DNA from: Fodinicola feengrottensis
GTDB taxonomy: Bacteria; Actinomycetota; Actinomycetes; Mycobacteriales; HKI-0501
Assembly (NCBI RefSeq): GCF_010993775.1
Contig: NZ_WOTO01000018.1
Span: forward strand, 1 to 64,000
Direction: 5' to 3'
DNA: 64,000 nt
The position numbers and the translations under genes are program-made. Position 1 is the stretch's first letter. Each line of letters starts with the position of its first letter. Under the pieces are notes generated by a model. That model was not told where the DNA came from, ran no database searches, and saw nothing but the letters and a program-made list of their open reading frames with translations. Of the stretch, positions 39,891 to 49,662 are shown piece by piece.

Positions 39891-41466
39891 GGTTGGGCGG
39901 CGGCCGGGCGACCGGCCAGCTGCGCGGACAGGAAGGCCGCGAGCGGCTGTCGGTGGCTGCGCTCGCGGGCCCAGTCGTTCTCCAGGTTCTCGTCCATCCG
40001 GTGGGTCGCGACCAGATCGGTGCCACGCCAGTGTCGAATGACCGGGTGCAGATAGCGCTGGTCATGCCCGGCGTCACCTTCGCGATTGCGTCCCGCTTCA
40101 ATGTCGAATGGATCAATTTCGTCGTGCCCTTCGCCGTATTCCAGCGTGACGACGAAATGTTCGGCGGCTCCCTCGAGCAGCGAGCTTTCCTGGACGTGGT
40201 CGACCGGAACTTCTTCGCGGTAGGTCAGCGAGCCATCGGCGGCAACCGTGATCAGGTCGCCGATGAAGGCGAACTGCTGCCACAGCGCCGAAGTCCGGCT
40301 CACTCGGGCGATGATCGCGTCCGCCAGCGGCAGCCCGGGATCGGTCTCGTACGGCACCGGCCGGGATGGCCACGGCAGGGATTCGTACCGGCTGGCCAGA
40401 ATGTTGCTCAATGCGCGTACGCCATAGCGGAAACCGTGGATGAAGGCGCTGGTGGACTTCTTGAAATCGCGCATCCCTGGGTGATCGTGCCGGCGAAATA
40501 CAGATCCGGTACGTTCACCGATTCCCAGGCCGATGTCTGGTCCGGGAACCGGTCGCTGATGGTCAGTGCTGGCCGGCAGTCCTCGGCGAAAACTGAGGCA
40601 TCGAAACGGAATCCGGTGCAGAAGATCACCCGGTCGTAGCGGCTCTGCATGAGCACGTCCCGTCGGGCGTAGCGGATGCTCACCAGATAGCCGTCGCCGT
40701 CGCGCTCGATCTTCTCGACCGCGCCGTCCAGCACGGCATTCTGCAGTTTGAGCTGATACATGTCGAGGAAGTTGGCGTTGATCGCCCGCAGGTGCCCGAC
40801 AAAGTGGGTTCGCCAGGCCAGTTTCTGCGAGTGTGGGCCGGCGACGTGGATGACAGCGGCCCGTTCGGTCAGGTTGTCGGCGGTCTCGTACGCGGAGTTT
40901 CCCTTGCCCACGATCAACACCCGCTGGTCGGTGAAGTCGTCTGGGTCGACCGAGACGGTCTCGTACTGTTCGGCAAGCTCGATGCCGTCGATCTTCGGCA
41001 CGTACGGCCGGCTCACGCCGGTTGCCACGATCACCCGGCGAGCCCGGAAGCAATCGCCGTTCGAGGCGGTCAGCACGAAGTCGCCGTCCCGCTCGATGCG
41101 TTCGATGCGGGTGTCGTAACGGACCTTGAGGTCGAACTCGGTGACGAAGCTGGCCAGGTAGTCGACGAAAACGTCCGCATTCGGCCAGAACTTGTCGCTG
41201 TAGGGGGTGAAAAGGAGTTTTTCCTGGTCCGACAGCAGCGAGTTCCAGTCCATCCGCAGGTTCAGCTCCGGATCGTCCCACCCGGTGTGCACCTTGTTGA
41301 CCGAGATCATCTTGCGGTGCCGCGGGAACCGGGTGAAGAAGGTGCCTGGTCCGCTGCCCGCTTCCACCACCAGGTAGCTCAGGCCGGCCCGCTGGAGGAA
41401 GTACGCGAGCTGCAGGCCGGCCGGCCCGGCACCGACCACCACGTAGTCCAGGGACTCGTCCACCAC
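39887..41466 (-). CDS. FOXRED2-like FAD-dependent monooxygenase (frame-disrupted)
   Basis: About 525 residues. FAD motif VVVGAGPAGLQLAYFLQRAG, then FPRHRKMISVNK and NLRMDWNSLLSD, segments typical of FOXRED2-like flavoproteins, VIVATGVSRPYVP, and the NAD(P)H motif VLIVGKGNSAYETA. The C-terminal part (HPVIRHWRGTDLVATHRMDENLENDW) also fits that group. The frame breaks near 40480. The GTG near 41466 follows GAGGGAG. First gene of a four-gene operon with the hydroxy acid oxidase, P450-like and MFS genes. Confidence 0.83.
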
Positions 41467-41653
41467 GGTTCGCTCCCTCACCTGACTGTTTTCACGTCCG
41501 AGGCGGAGACTAAGCAGCATTTCTCAGAAATCTCTGAGGAAACGACGAGGTGTGTTATTTGTCGGAAACATCCGATATGGGGATGGGTGAAATCGCCGAA
41601 GACCGTTGTTCACCGGAAATGAGGGAGTATCAAGGCAGATATGGGCGGGGACG
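41467..41653. promoter_or_regulatory. divergent promoter region between FMO operon and OmpR-type regulator
   Basis: This AT-richer gap must contain both promoters. An imperfect inverted repeat, TTTCTCAGA around 41520-41528 and TCTGAGGAAA around 41533-41542, and a GGAAACATCCGATATGGG stretch near 41561-41581 are candidate regulator sites. The regulator at 41654 may control the FMO operon (inference from position). Confidence 0.4.
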
Positions 41654-42334
41654 ATGAGTGACATGCTGGAAGGCATCTCGGCCAGCGTCCTGGTGGTCGA
41701 GGACGACGGGGACCTGCGCGGCATGTTGGTCCGGCTGCTGCGGGCCGAGGGCTACCTGGTGGACGACGCCGCGGACGGCCAGCAGGGCCTGCACCTCGCG
41801 CTCAGCCGCGGCTACCAGGTGTTGATCCTGGACCGCGGCCTGCCGGCCGTGGACGGCCTGGACCTGCTGACCCGGATCCGCCGGCAGGGCGTCGACCTGC
41901 CGGTGTTGATCCTGTCCGCACGCGGATCGGTGCGCGACCGGATCGCCGGGTTGGACGCCGGCGCCGAGGACTACCTGGTGAAGCCCTTCGACCTCGACGA
42001 GCTGTTGGCGCGCGTACGCGCACTCGTCCGGCGGCACCTGCGCGGCGCGTCGCAGCTGGCGATCGGGGGCGGGCTGCTGGACGTGCCGTTGCGGGTGGTC
42101 CGGCCGCCGGACAGTGCCGAAGTGCCGCTGTCCGGCCGCGAGTTCGACCTGCTGCACCTGCTCGCCCGGCACCCGAACATCGTCTATCTGCGCTCCGAAC
42201 TGCGCTGCCAGATCTTCACCGACGCCACGTCCGACTCGATCGTCGACACGTACATCTACTACCTCCGCCGAAAGCTCGGGCGCCGGGTGGTCCGTACGGT
42301 CCGCGGCACCGGATATCGGCTCGGCGAACTGTGA
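41654..42334 (+). CDS. OmpR/PhoB-type response regulator
   Basis: Intact, 226 residues. Receiver domain: VVEDDGDLRGMLVR, phospho-Asp in VLILDRGLPAVDG, Thr/Ser position LSARG, Lys in YLVKPFDLDEL. A winged-helix domain follows (LSGREFDLLHLLARHP, DTYIYYLRRKLG, VRGTGYRLGEL). The start MSDMLEG follows GGCGGGGA. It is followed by its kinase and is divergent from the FMO operon. Confidence 0.93.
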   Translation: MSDMLEGISASVLVVEDDGDLRGMLVRLLRAEGYLVDDAADGQQGLHLALSRGYQVLILDRGLPAVDGLDLLTRIRRQGVDLPVLILSARGSVRDRIAGLDAGAEDYLVKPFDLDELLARVRALVRRHLRGASQLAIGGGLLDVPLRVVRPPDSAEVPLSGREFDLLHLLARHPNIVYLRSELRCQIFTDATSDSIVDTYIYYLRRKLGRRVVRTVRGTGYRLGEL

Positions 42335-42392
42335 ACCCTGAACTTGCCCCACTCGTGTGTGTGGATGGTGCCGAGTTTCCGGTGGAGGAGCC

Positions 42393-43664
42393 ATGACCGA
42401 GCCCAGGAGCGACCTGTCGGTGCTGCGCCGGGCCCGCTGGCTGCTGACCGCACAGCTCGCCGGCGCGGTCACCATCGTCGTACTGATGGTCGGCGGGCTG
42501 TCGGTCGGCATGATGCTGGCGGAGCAGCACCGGGACGCCGAGCGGAACCTGCAGGCGTACGCGCTTCGTGGCGACGTCGAGCACCCGCCGCCCTGCGTGT
42601 GGATGTTCGCGACCGAGGGGACACAGCTGCGGCGTACGCCCGGAGCGCCGATCGCGCTGCCGGTCGCTGATGTGATGGCCGAAGTCGCCCAGACGGGCGT
42701 TACCCAGGTGCAGGAGCGGAGGGTGGCCGGCCTGGACTACCTGATCGGCACGCAGCGGCTCGGTTCCTCGGTCGTACAAGTGGTGATCGACCTGCGCTAC
42801 CAGATGCAGGAACGGCAGCGGCTCTATGCCGCGCTCAGCGTCGCTGAACTGGCTGGTCTGGTGGCAGCCGTGGTGGCCGGCACGGTGCTGGCCCGCCGCG
42901 CCATGGCGCCGCTGGAGGACGCGCTGTGCCGGCAGACCCGGTTCGTCGCGGACGCCAGCCACGAGCTGCGTACGCCGTTGACCCGGCTCCGCGTCCGCGC
43001 GCAGCTGCTGGCCCGTGAGACCGCCGACGCCGAAGTGCTGAAACTGGTCGCCGACACCGAGGACATGGCCGCGGTGATCGACGACCTGTTGCTATCCGCG
43101 CAGCTGCGTGGCACCGGCGCCCGGACGGCTCCGCCGGTCGGCCTGGCCGCGGTCGCCAGCGCGGTGGTGGCCGCGGAGTCGGCCCGGGCCGAGGCGACCG
43201 GAGTGGAGTTGAGCCTCCACCTGCGCGATCCTGCCGACCGTTATGTCGTCAGTGGCATCGAGCCGGCGCTGCGGCGGGTGGTGTCCGCGTTGGTCGACAA
43301 CGCACTCGGACACACTTTCGCCGGCGACCGCATCGCCGTCGAGCTGGGCCGGCGGGACCGGGCCGTGCTGCTGTCCGTACGGGACACCGGTGTCGGCCTG
43401 GAGCCGGCGGACGTGTCTCGGATCTTCGAACGCTTCGCCCGCGGACAGTCCAGCCCGCCGGGCGGCGGCCGGCGATTCGATTCGGGCTCGGGCTCGCGCT
43501 GGTCCGCGAGGTCGTCCAAGGGCATGGCGGCGGCTCGGTCACCGCTGCCGGCGCGCCGGGGGCTGGGGCGACTTTCACGGTCGTGCTGCCCTCGGCCCTC
43601 AAGGCCGCCGCCGCCGCCGGCGGCCGAGGTCGGCGGAAAGGTGCCACTGGCCGGCGCTGTCTAG
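42393..43664 (+). CDS. HisKA-type sensor histidine kinase (frame-disrupted at 3' end)
   Basis: Two membrane helices (VTIVVLMVGGLSVGMML; LAGLVAAVVAGTVLARRA) enclose a ~90-residue extracytoplasmic sensor. HisKA follows with the phospho-His in FVADASHELRTPLTRLR, then VDNALGHTFAGD (N box) and SVRDTGVGLEPADVSRIFERF (G1/F boxes). Near 43474 a tandem GATTCGATTC shifts the frame; dropping five bases gives RFGLGLALVREVVQGHGG, the expected G2 box. The true C-terminus is therefore uncertain. Confidence 0.87.
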   Translation: MTEPRSDLSVLRRARWLLTAQLAGAVTIVVLMVGGLSVGMMLAEQHRDAERNLQAYALRGDVEHPPPCVWMFATEGTQLRRTPGAPIALPVADVMAEVAQTGVTQVQERRVAGLDYLIGTQRLGSSVVQVVIDLRYQMQERQRLYAALSVAELAGLVAAVVAGTVLARRAMAPLEDALCRQTRFVADASHELRTPLTRLRVRAQLLARETADAEVLKLVADTEDMAAVIDDLLLSAQLRGTGARTAPPVGLAAVASAVVAAESARAEATGVELSLHLRDPADRYVVSGIEPALRRVVSALVDNALGHTFAGDRIAVELGRRDRAVLLSVRDTGVGLEPADVSRIFERFARGQSSPPGGGRRFDSGSGSRWSARSSKGMAAARSPLPARRGLGRLSRSCCPRPSRPPPPPAAEVGGKVPLAGAV

Positions 43665-43716
43665 GCTGCGGCTGTCGTACGGACGCGAAAGTCTCGCCGC
43701 TCTGCCCGCGGCACTT

Positions 43717-43752
43717 ATGTAGAGCTGCACAATCGGAATCCGATTGTGCAGC
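43717..43752. repeat. dispersed 29-bp palindrome with shared flank, copy 2
   Basis: TATGTAGA followed by GCTGCACAATCGGA-A-TCCGATTGTGCAGC. It is the reverse complement of the element at 35486-35522, flank included. It sits between the convergent kinase and menE genes, so a bidirectional terminator role is possible. Confidence 0.8.
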
Positions 43753-43773
43753 GGGCCGGTCGCAAGTGATTTG

Positions 43774-44965
43774 TCAGGAGTCGACTTTTTGGCCCAGCTC
43801 GACGGCGATGGCGGCGATCGCTTGGCGGTCGATTTTTCCCAATGGTAGGCGGGGAAGTTCTGGTACGACGGCGATCGCGCGAGGTGCCGCGTGTGGGCCG
43901 AGAAGCGCGCTTACGTGTGTGCGTACGGATGCCAGCGTCGGGGTCGGCTCGTCGGCGTGTGGGGTGAGAACGGCGATTGACGACCTGGCCCCATTCGGGG
44001 TGGCTGACGCCGGTGACGGCGGATTCCGAGACGCCTGGGCAGGACGCCAGGGCGGCTTCGACGGCGGCGGGGGCGACGTTGACGCCGCCGGTGATGATCA
44101 CGTCATCGGCTCGGCCAATCACCTCCAGGCCGCCGGTAGCGGACCATTGACCCACGTCTGAGGTGCGGAAACGGCCACCGACCAGTACTTCGGCGGTGAG
44201 GTCGGGACGCAGCCGGTAGCCGCTGAACAGCACCGGGCCGCCGACGCTGATCCGGCCGGAGGGTGCCAGGTCGATATCGACATCGGTTAGCGGCTGGCCG
44301 TCGTAGACGCAGCCGCCGCAGGTCTCGGTCATCCCGTACGTCGTCACCACCGGGATGCCGGCGTCGGCGGCCTGTTCGCGGAGGGCGATCGGAGCGGCCG
44401 CGCCGCCGAGCAGGACGGCGTCGACCTCGGACAGGGCTTCGGTGGCCGGGCCGCCGGCGTCCAGTACGCGGCGGAGCTGAGTGGGCACAAGTGACACATA
44501 GCGCCTGCCCGATCGCATGGTCGCTAGTGACTCAGCAAGGTGCGACACATGGAAACCCTCGCGAAGGTCGAGAAGCACTGGTGAAGTGCCCGCCAAGGTG
44601 GCTCGGATCAGCACTTGGAGGCCGGCGATGTGGGTGGCCGGCAGCGCCAGCAGCCACTGCCCAGGACCTCCGAGGAAGTCGTGGGTGGCGGTGGCCGAGG
44701 CGCGCAGGGCGCGAGCGGACAGCAGCGCGGCCTTTGGCTCGCCGGTGGATCCGGAGGTGGGTACGACCAGCGCGATCTCCTCGTCGGAGTGCTCCAGCCG
44801 CTGGTCAGGGCGGATAGCGGTGAGCGCCCGGTCCCGCTCGGCTCGGTCCGACGGCAGCGCGGCCACCGCCGGACCGCCGTTCAGCGCCGCGGTGAGAGCC
44901 GGCAGCAAGGTGCCTTCCACCTCGTCCGGACTCGCCGCGGTGAGGGTGATCAGCCGCTTCTGCAC
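43774..44965 (-). CDS. menE: o-succinylbenzoate-CoA ligase (frame-disrupted)
   Basis: MenE activates o-succinylbenzoate with ATP and CoA in menaquinone synthesis. An acyl-adenylate-forming enzyme of ~396 residues: P-loop TSGSTGEPKAALLS, YGMTETCGGCVYDG, SDVGQW, GRADDVIITGGVNV, and after a break near 43980 the C-terminal domain with catalytic Lys in PLGKIDRQAI. It is short, as usual for MenE in actinobacteria. Equivalent of Rv0542c. Confidence 0.91.
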
Positions 44966-45108
44966 GTTCCCAGGCTAACCGTTGACGGCGACCGCGGGGC
45001 GAGCGTCATCGCTGCACACTTGAAGGTGTAACGTTGGGGTGCCATCATGAAGTCATGGTGAAGCATGCCGGCGGAGTTCCCGCTGATGAACATAAAGATG
45101 ACACAGTT

Positions 45109-45447
45109 ATGAGTGTCGACGTTGTGTATCCGGCGATCTCGATCGGCATCCGCGACCTGCGGCACGACACCGCGGCGTTGCTCAAGCGGGTCGAAGAAGG
45201 TGAGGCGATCATGATTACCAACCGAGGGAAAGCCGTCGCCGTCATGCGGCCGCTGAACGAAGAAGAACACCGTCACCAAGCCTTGGTGGACCAGGGCATT
45301 ATTCGGCCGCCGAAGAGCGGGGGCGGTGCCAGCGGGCGTGAGATCGTCGCGTTGCTGGAAACCCGGCCGTACAGTGGCCCGATCCGGACCCAGCAGGAGA
45401 TCGACGAGATGCTCGATTACACGAGAGCGGATCGTGATCTGCTGTGA
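45109..45447 (+). CDS. Phd/YefM-type antitoxin
   Basis: About 112 residues from the ATG at 45109 (earlier in-frame starts exist at 45034 and 45055). The N-terminal DNA-binding fold is typical: ISIGIRDLRHDTAALLKRVEEGEAIMITNRGKAVAVMRPL. The C-terminal part (PIRTQQEIDEMLDYTRADRDLL) would wrap the toxin. Its stop overlaps the toxin GTG start. It would bind and neutralise the PIN toxin and repress its own promoter in the gap upstream. Confidence 0.88.
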   Translation: MSVDVVYPAISIGIRDLRHDTAALLKRVEEGEAIMITNRGKAVAVMRPLNEEEHRHQALVDQGIIRPPKSGGGASGREIVALLETRPYSGPIRTQQEIDEMLDYTRADRDLL

Positions 45448-45839
45448 TCACCTATCTGGACGCATCGGCGATATTGCGGTTGATCATCATTCCGCATGAG
45501 TGGACCGAGCATCTCAATGCTCATCTGCGCAGGCAGCCGCAGCTGGGCACGAGCGTGATTGGCATGGTCGAGACCCAACGGACGCTGATGCGTGGTGCGA
45601 CGGAAGAGCAGATGGCCTGGGGGGACCGCCTGTTGCGGGAATTCCAGGAAATTGCCGTCACCGACGAGGTCGCGCGCACCGCCTCCGCGATTCCGAGCCG
45701 AAGTCTGCGCACGCTCGACGCCTTGCATGTTGCCAGCGCGATTGTCGCTGGCGCATCGCAACTCGTCACGTACGACAAGACCATGGCGGCGGCGGCTCGG
45801 GCGGTGGGGCTAAGGGTGGTCAGCCCGGGTGTGAACTAG
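45444..45839 (+). CDS. vapC: VapC-type PIN-domain ribonuclease toxin
   Basis: Intact, 131 residues. PIN active-site acids: Asp in ITYLDASAILRL, Glu in GMVETQRTL, Asp in TLDALHVASA and Asp in LVTYDKTMAAAA. It cleaves RNA (often tRNA) and is held by the preceding antitoxin. The module lies between menE and menB; its end overlaps the end of menB on the opposite strand by 4 nt. Confidence 0.92.
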   Translation: MITYLDASAILRLIIIPHEWTEHLNAHLRRQPQLGTSVIGMVETQRTLMRGATEEQMAWGDRLLREFQEIAVTDEVARTASAIPSRSLRTLDALHVASAIVAGASQLVTYDKTMAAAARAVGLRVVSPGVN

Positions 45840-46760
45840 AAATACCAGGGAAACTTCGACCAGTCCGGGGCGCGTTTTTCCAGGAACGCATCCCGGCCTT
45901 CGGCTGCTTCCTCGGTCATGTACGCCAGCCGGGTGGTCTCGCCGGCGAAAACCTGCTGTCCCATCAATCCGTCGTCGACGAGATTGAAGGCGTATTTGGC
46001 CATGCGCTGCGCGGTGGGCGACTTGCTGTTGATTTCCGCGGACCATTCCAATGCGACCTTCTCCAGGTCGGCATGCGGTACGACCGCATTTACCGCGCCC
46101 ATCTGGAACGCTTCTTCGGCGGAGTATTCGCGGCCCAGAAAGAAAATCTCCCGGGCTCGCTTCTGGCCGATCTGGCGGGCCAGATACGCCGATCCGTAAC
46201 CGCCGTCAAAGGAACCGACCGCGGTGTCGGTCTGCTTGAATTTTCCGTGTTCGGCGCTTGCGAGGGTCAGGTCGCAGACCACGTGCAGGCTGTGTCCTCC
46301 GCCGGCCGCCCAGCCGTTGACCAGCGCGATCACCACTTTGGGCATCATCCGGATCAGCCGCTGGCATTCCAGGATGTGCAGCCGGCCGGCCGGCCCGCGC
46401 CGGGTCCACCGCCTCGCCCTTACCGCTGACGTACTTGTAGCCGTCCCGACCGCGGATCCGCTGGTCGCCGCCGGAGCAGAAGGCCCAGCCTCCGTCTTTG
46501 GGCGACGGCCCGTTGCCGGTCAGCAGCACGCATCCCACGTCGGAGGTCATGCGGGCGTGATCCAGCGCGCGGTAGAGCTCGTCCACAGTTTCCGGCCGGA
46601 AGGCGTTGCGCACCTCCGGGCGGTGGAAGGCGATGCGTACGGCCGGGCCGTCTGTGTCGCCGATCACCTGGCGGTGGTAGGTGATGTCGGAAAAGTCGAA
46701 GCCCTGCACCACACGCCACGCGTTTGTATCGAAGGTCTCAGAGACCGAAGGGGCAGCCAC
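45836..46760 (-). CDS. menB: 1,4-dihydroxy-2-naphthoyl-CoA synthase (frame-disrupted)
   Basis: MenB closes the second ring of the naphthoquinone from o-succinylbenzoyl-CoA. Crotonase-fold protein of ~307 residues: FHRPEVRNAFRPETVDEL, GWAFCSGGDQRIRGRDGYKY, then, after a frame break near 46400, MMPKVVIALVNGWAAGGGHSL, DTAVGSFDGGYGSAYLARQIG and the C-terminal PDWSKFPWYF. All are MenB hallmarks. It starts with a GTG at 46758-46760, divergent from menC. Confidence 0.94.
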
Positions 46761-46796
46761 TCAGCGAGCCTAAACGCAGGTACGTACTCTCGACTC

Positions 46797-47756
46797 GTGG
46801 GGCCATCTCAACTATCCGTGTATGCGATTGGCATGCGAGCGCGATTCCGGCGCATCACCGTCCGCGAGGGAATGCTGTTCCAGGGGCCGGCCGGGTGGGC
46901 CGAGTTCTCCCCGTTTCTGGATTACGACGCGACCGAGTCCGCGGCGTGGTTGGCCGCCGCTCGAGAGGCCGCTGACATCGATCGGATGGCCAGCGCCCAT
47001 AAGGACGCATATTCCAGTCAACGTGACGGTCCCGGCAGTCGGTCCGGAAAGGGCGGCCGCGATCGTACGAGCATCCGGCGGTTGCCGTACGGCCAAGGTG
47101 AAGGTCGCCGAGCCCGGCGAGCAGTTGGCGGACGACATCGCCCGGGTGGAGGCGGTCCGCGACGCGCTCGGCCCGGACGGCCGGATCCGGGTGGACGCCA
47201 ATGGCGGCTGGTCGTTGGACGCGGCTCATAAGGCACTTTCGGAGCTCAAGCGTTTCGATCTCGAGTACGCCGAGCAGCCCTGCATGAGCGTCGAGGACCT
47301 GGCCGCGTTGCGCCGTCGTACGGACGTGCCGATCGCCGCCGACGAATCGATCCGACGAGCCGACGACCCTTATCGGGTGGTCGCGCTGGACGCGGCGGAC
47401 ATCGCGGTCCTGAAGGTACAACCGCTCGGTGGGGTAGCGGCCTGCCTGGAGATCGCCCAGCGCATCGGGCTGCCGGTGGTGGTGTCCTCTCGGCGCTGGA
47501 GACGTCGTCGATCGGCATCGCCGCTGGGATCGCGCTGGCGGCGGCGCTGCCGGAGCTGCCGTACGCATGTGGGCTGGCCACTGTGCACCTGCTGGCCGCG
47601 GACGTGGTCGCCGACCCGCTGCTGCCGGTGAACGGCCAGATCGAGGTGCGCCGGCCGGTGCCGGACCCGGCTCTGCTGGCGGCCGCGGCCGCCGATGAAT
47701 CCACCAGCCACCGCTGGCGCGAACGCCTGACGACAGTAGAAGCGGTGACCTCGTGA
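46797..47756 (+). CDS. menC: o-succinylbenzoate synthase (frame-disrupted)
   Basis: An enolase-superfamily enzyme of ~320 residues. Seen: FRRITVREGMLFQGPAGWAEFSPF, the Lys pair in TAKVKV, metal ligands in VDANGGWS, YAEQPC and AADESIR, and Lys in VLKVQPLGG; the end (SSIGIAAGIALAAALPELPYACGL) is in another frame. Breaks lie near 46975 and near 47490. The GTG at 46797 is the chosen start; a later GTG at 46818 is possible. menD follows 13 nt downstream. Confidence 0.92.
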
Positions 47757-47769
47757 ACGGCTGGCTGAC

Positions 47770-49474
47770 ATGTCGCTGAACCCCTCCACGGCGATGGCGA
47801 CCGTGCTGGTCGACGAGCTGGTCATCGCCGGCGTGACCGATGCGGTGTTGTCGCCCGGCTCCCGGAACGCGCCGCTGTCCTTCGCCTTCGCCCGTGCGGC
47901 CGCCGCTGGCCGGCTGCGCCTGCACGTACGCATCGACGAACGATCCGCCGGCTTCCTGGCGCTGGGTCTGGCCAAGCGCTCCGGCCGGCCCGTGCCGGTG
48001 TCGTGCACCTCAGGCACCGCGGCGGCGAACCTGCACCCGGCGGTGCTGGAGGCCAACCACGCGGGCGTGCCGCTGATGGTGCTGACCGCGGACCGGCCGC
48101 CTGAGCTGCGGGACACCGGCGCCTCCCAGACCATCGACCAGATCCATCTTTATGGCACGTCCGTACGGTATTTCCACGAGTTCGGGGTAGCGGACCGGCG
48201 GGACAGCCAGAACGGCTACTGGCGGGAGCAGGTCTGCCGGGCCATCCACATGGCGACAGCCGCGACGACCACACCGGGCCCGGTCCACCTCAACATCCCG
48301 TTCCGGGACCCGCTGGTACCAGCTCAGGACCCGGCCGACGACTGGCCAGACTCGCTGGTCGGACGGGCCGACGGGTTGCCGTGGGCCCGGCCGCCGCGGC
48401 TGCGGCACGCCGAGGTCGGGGACCCGGTGGTGCTGCCGGGCCGGACGCTGGTGGTCGCCGGCGAGGCTCCGGACCGGTACGGGCAGGCCGCCGCGCGATT
48501 CGCCGCCGGGTACGGATTGCCGCTGGTCAGCGAGCCGACCGGCGCGCGCGTGGGGCGGGTCGCTCGCGGCCGGTCCGTGGCTGCTGGGCGAGGCCGGCTT
48601 CCTGGACCGGGTCGCTCCCGATCATGTGCTGGTGGTCGGCCGGCCGACGCTAGGCCGTGCGTTGTCGCAGCTCGTCCGCCGATCTGGCGTCGCGGTCACC
48701 GCCGTCGAGCCGGATCCGCGCTGGCCGGATCCCTTCCACACGGCGTCCCGGATCGTGTTGGACCTGCACGACGTGCAGGTGGTCGACCCGGATCCGGAGT
48801 GGCTGCCGGCCTGGACACTGGCCGACAAGGCCGCCGCCGACGCCGTCGCGGACGGTCTGCGGGGCAGCTGGCCGTCCGGTGGACTGGTCGCATCCGCCCT
48901 GGTCAGCGCCATGCCGGCGGGATCCCTGCTGTGCTGTGGGTCGTCGAACCCGGTCCGGGACGTCGACTACTTCGCGCCGAGGCGTACGGACATCGACATC
49001 CTCAGCAACCGGGGTGTCGCCGGCATCGACGGCAACGTGTCGACCGCCGTCGGTGCCGCGCTCGCCTCCGACCGGCCGACCTTCGCGATGGTCGGCGACC
49101 TGACCTTCCTGCACGACAGCAACGGCCTGGTGATCGGGCCGGACGAGCCGCGTCCGGACCTGACGATCGTGGTCTTCAACGACAACGGCGGGGCGATCTT
49201 CTCGCTGTTGGAGCAGGGCGAGCCGGCGTACGCGGATGTCTTCGAGCGAGTCTTCGGCACTCCGCATGGTGCCGACCTCGGGGCGCTCTGCGCAGCCACC
49301 CGTACACCGCATCTCAGTGTCGGTTCGGCGGCTGAGTTGACCGCGGCCGTACGGACGCCGTCCCGGGGGTTGCGGGTGCTCGAGGTGGCCGCCGACCGAA
49401 GGGGTCTCAGGGACCTTCACAAGGGCATCCGGGCGGCCGTCGCGAGCGCCCTTTCCGGCCATCCCACCGACTAG
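47770..49474 (+). CDS. menD: MenD (SEPHCHC synthase) (frame-disrupted)
   Basis: A thiamine diphosphate enzyme that joins 2-oxoglutarate and isochorismate. N-terminal part: VLSPGSRNAPLSFAFA, the SCTSGTAAANLHPAV segment, VLTADRPPELRDTGASQTIDQ. The C-terminal TPP domain has FAMVGDLTFLHDSNGL and VFNDNGGAIFS. Frame break near 48550 in a GCGCGCG run. After correction ~567 residues, normal for the family. Confidence 0.93.
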
Positions 49475-49662
49475 GGAATATGTCCCCCTTATGCCGATTT
49501 ATAGGTGATCTTCGCTCGCCTTTTCGGGTAACAAATCAGATTGTTCGGCCAACCGCGCAACCTTAGGGCTAGCTTAAAGCTTCCTGTGTAGTGAGAGTTG
49601 GAATTCCAGCTCCCTCCACTGGATCTCAATGACGAGTTCTCTGACCTCACGGGGGGAGTGCG

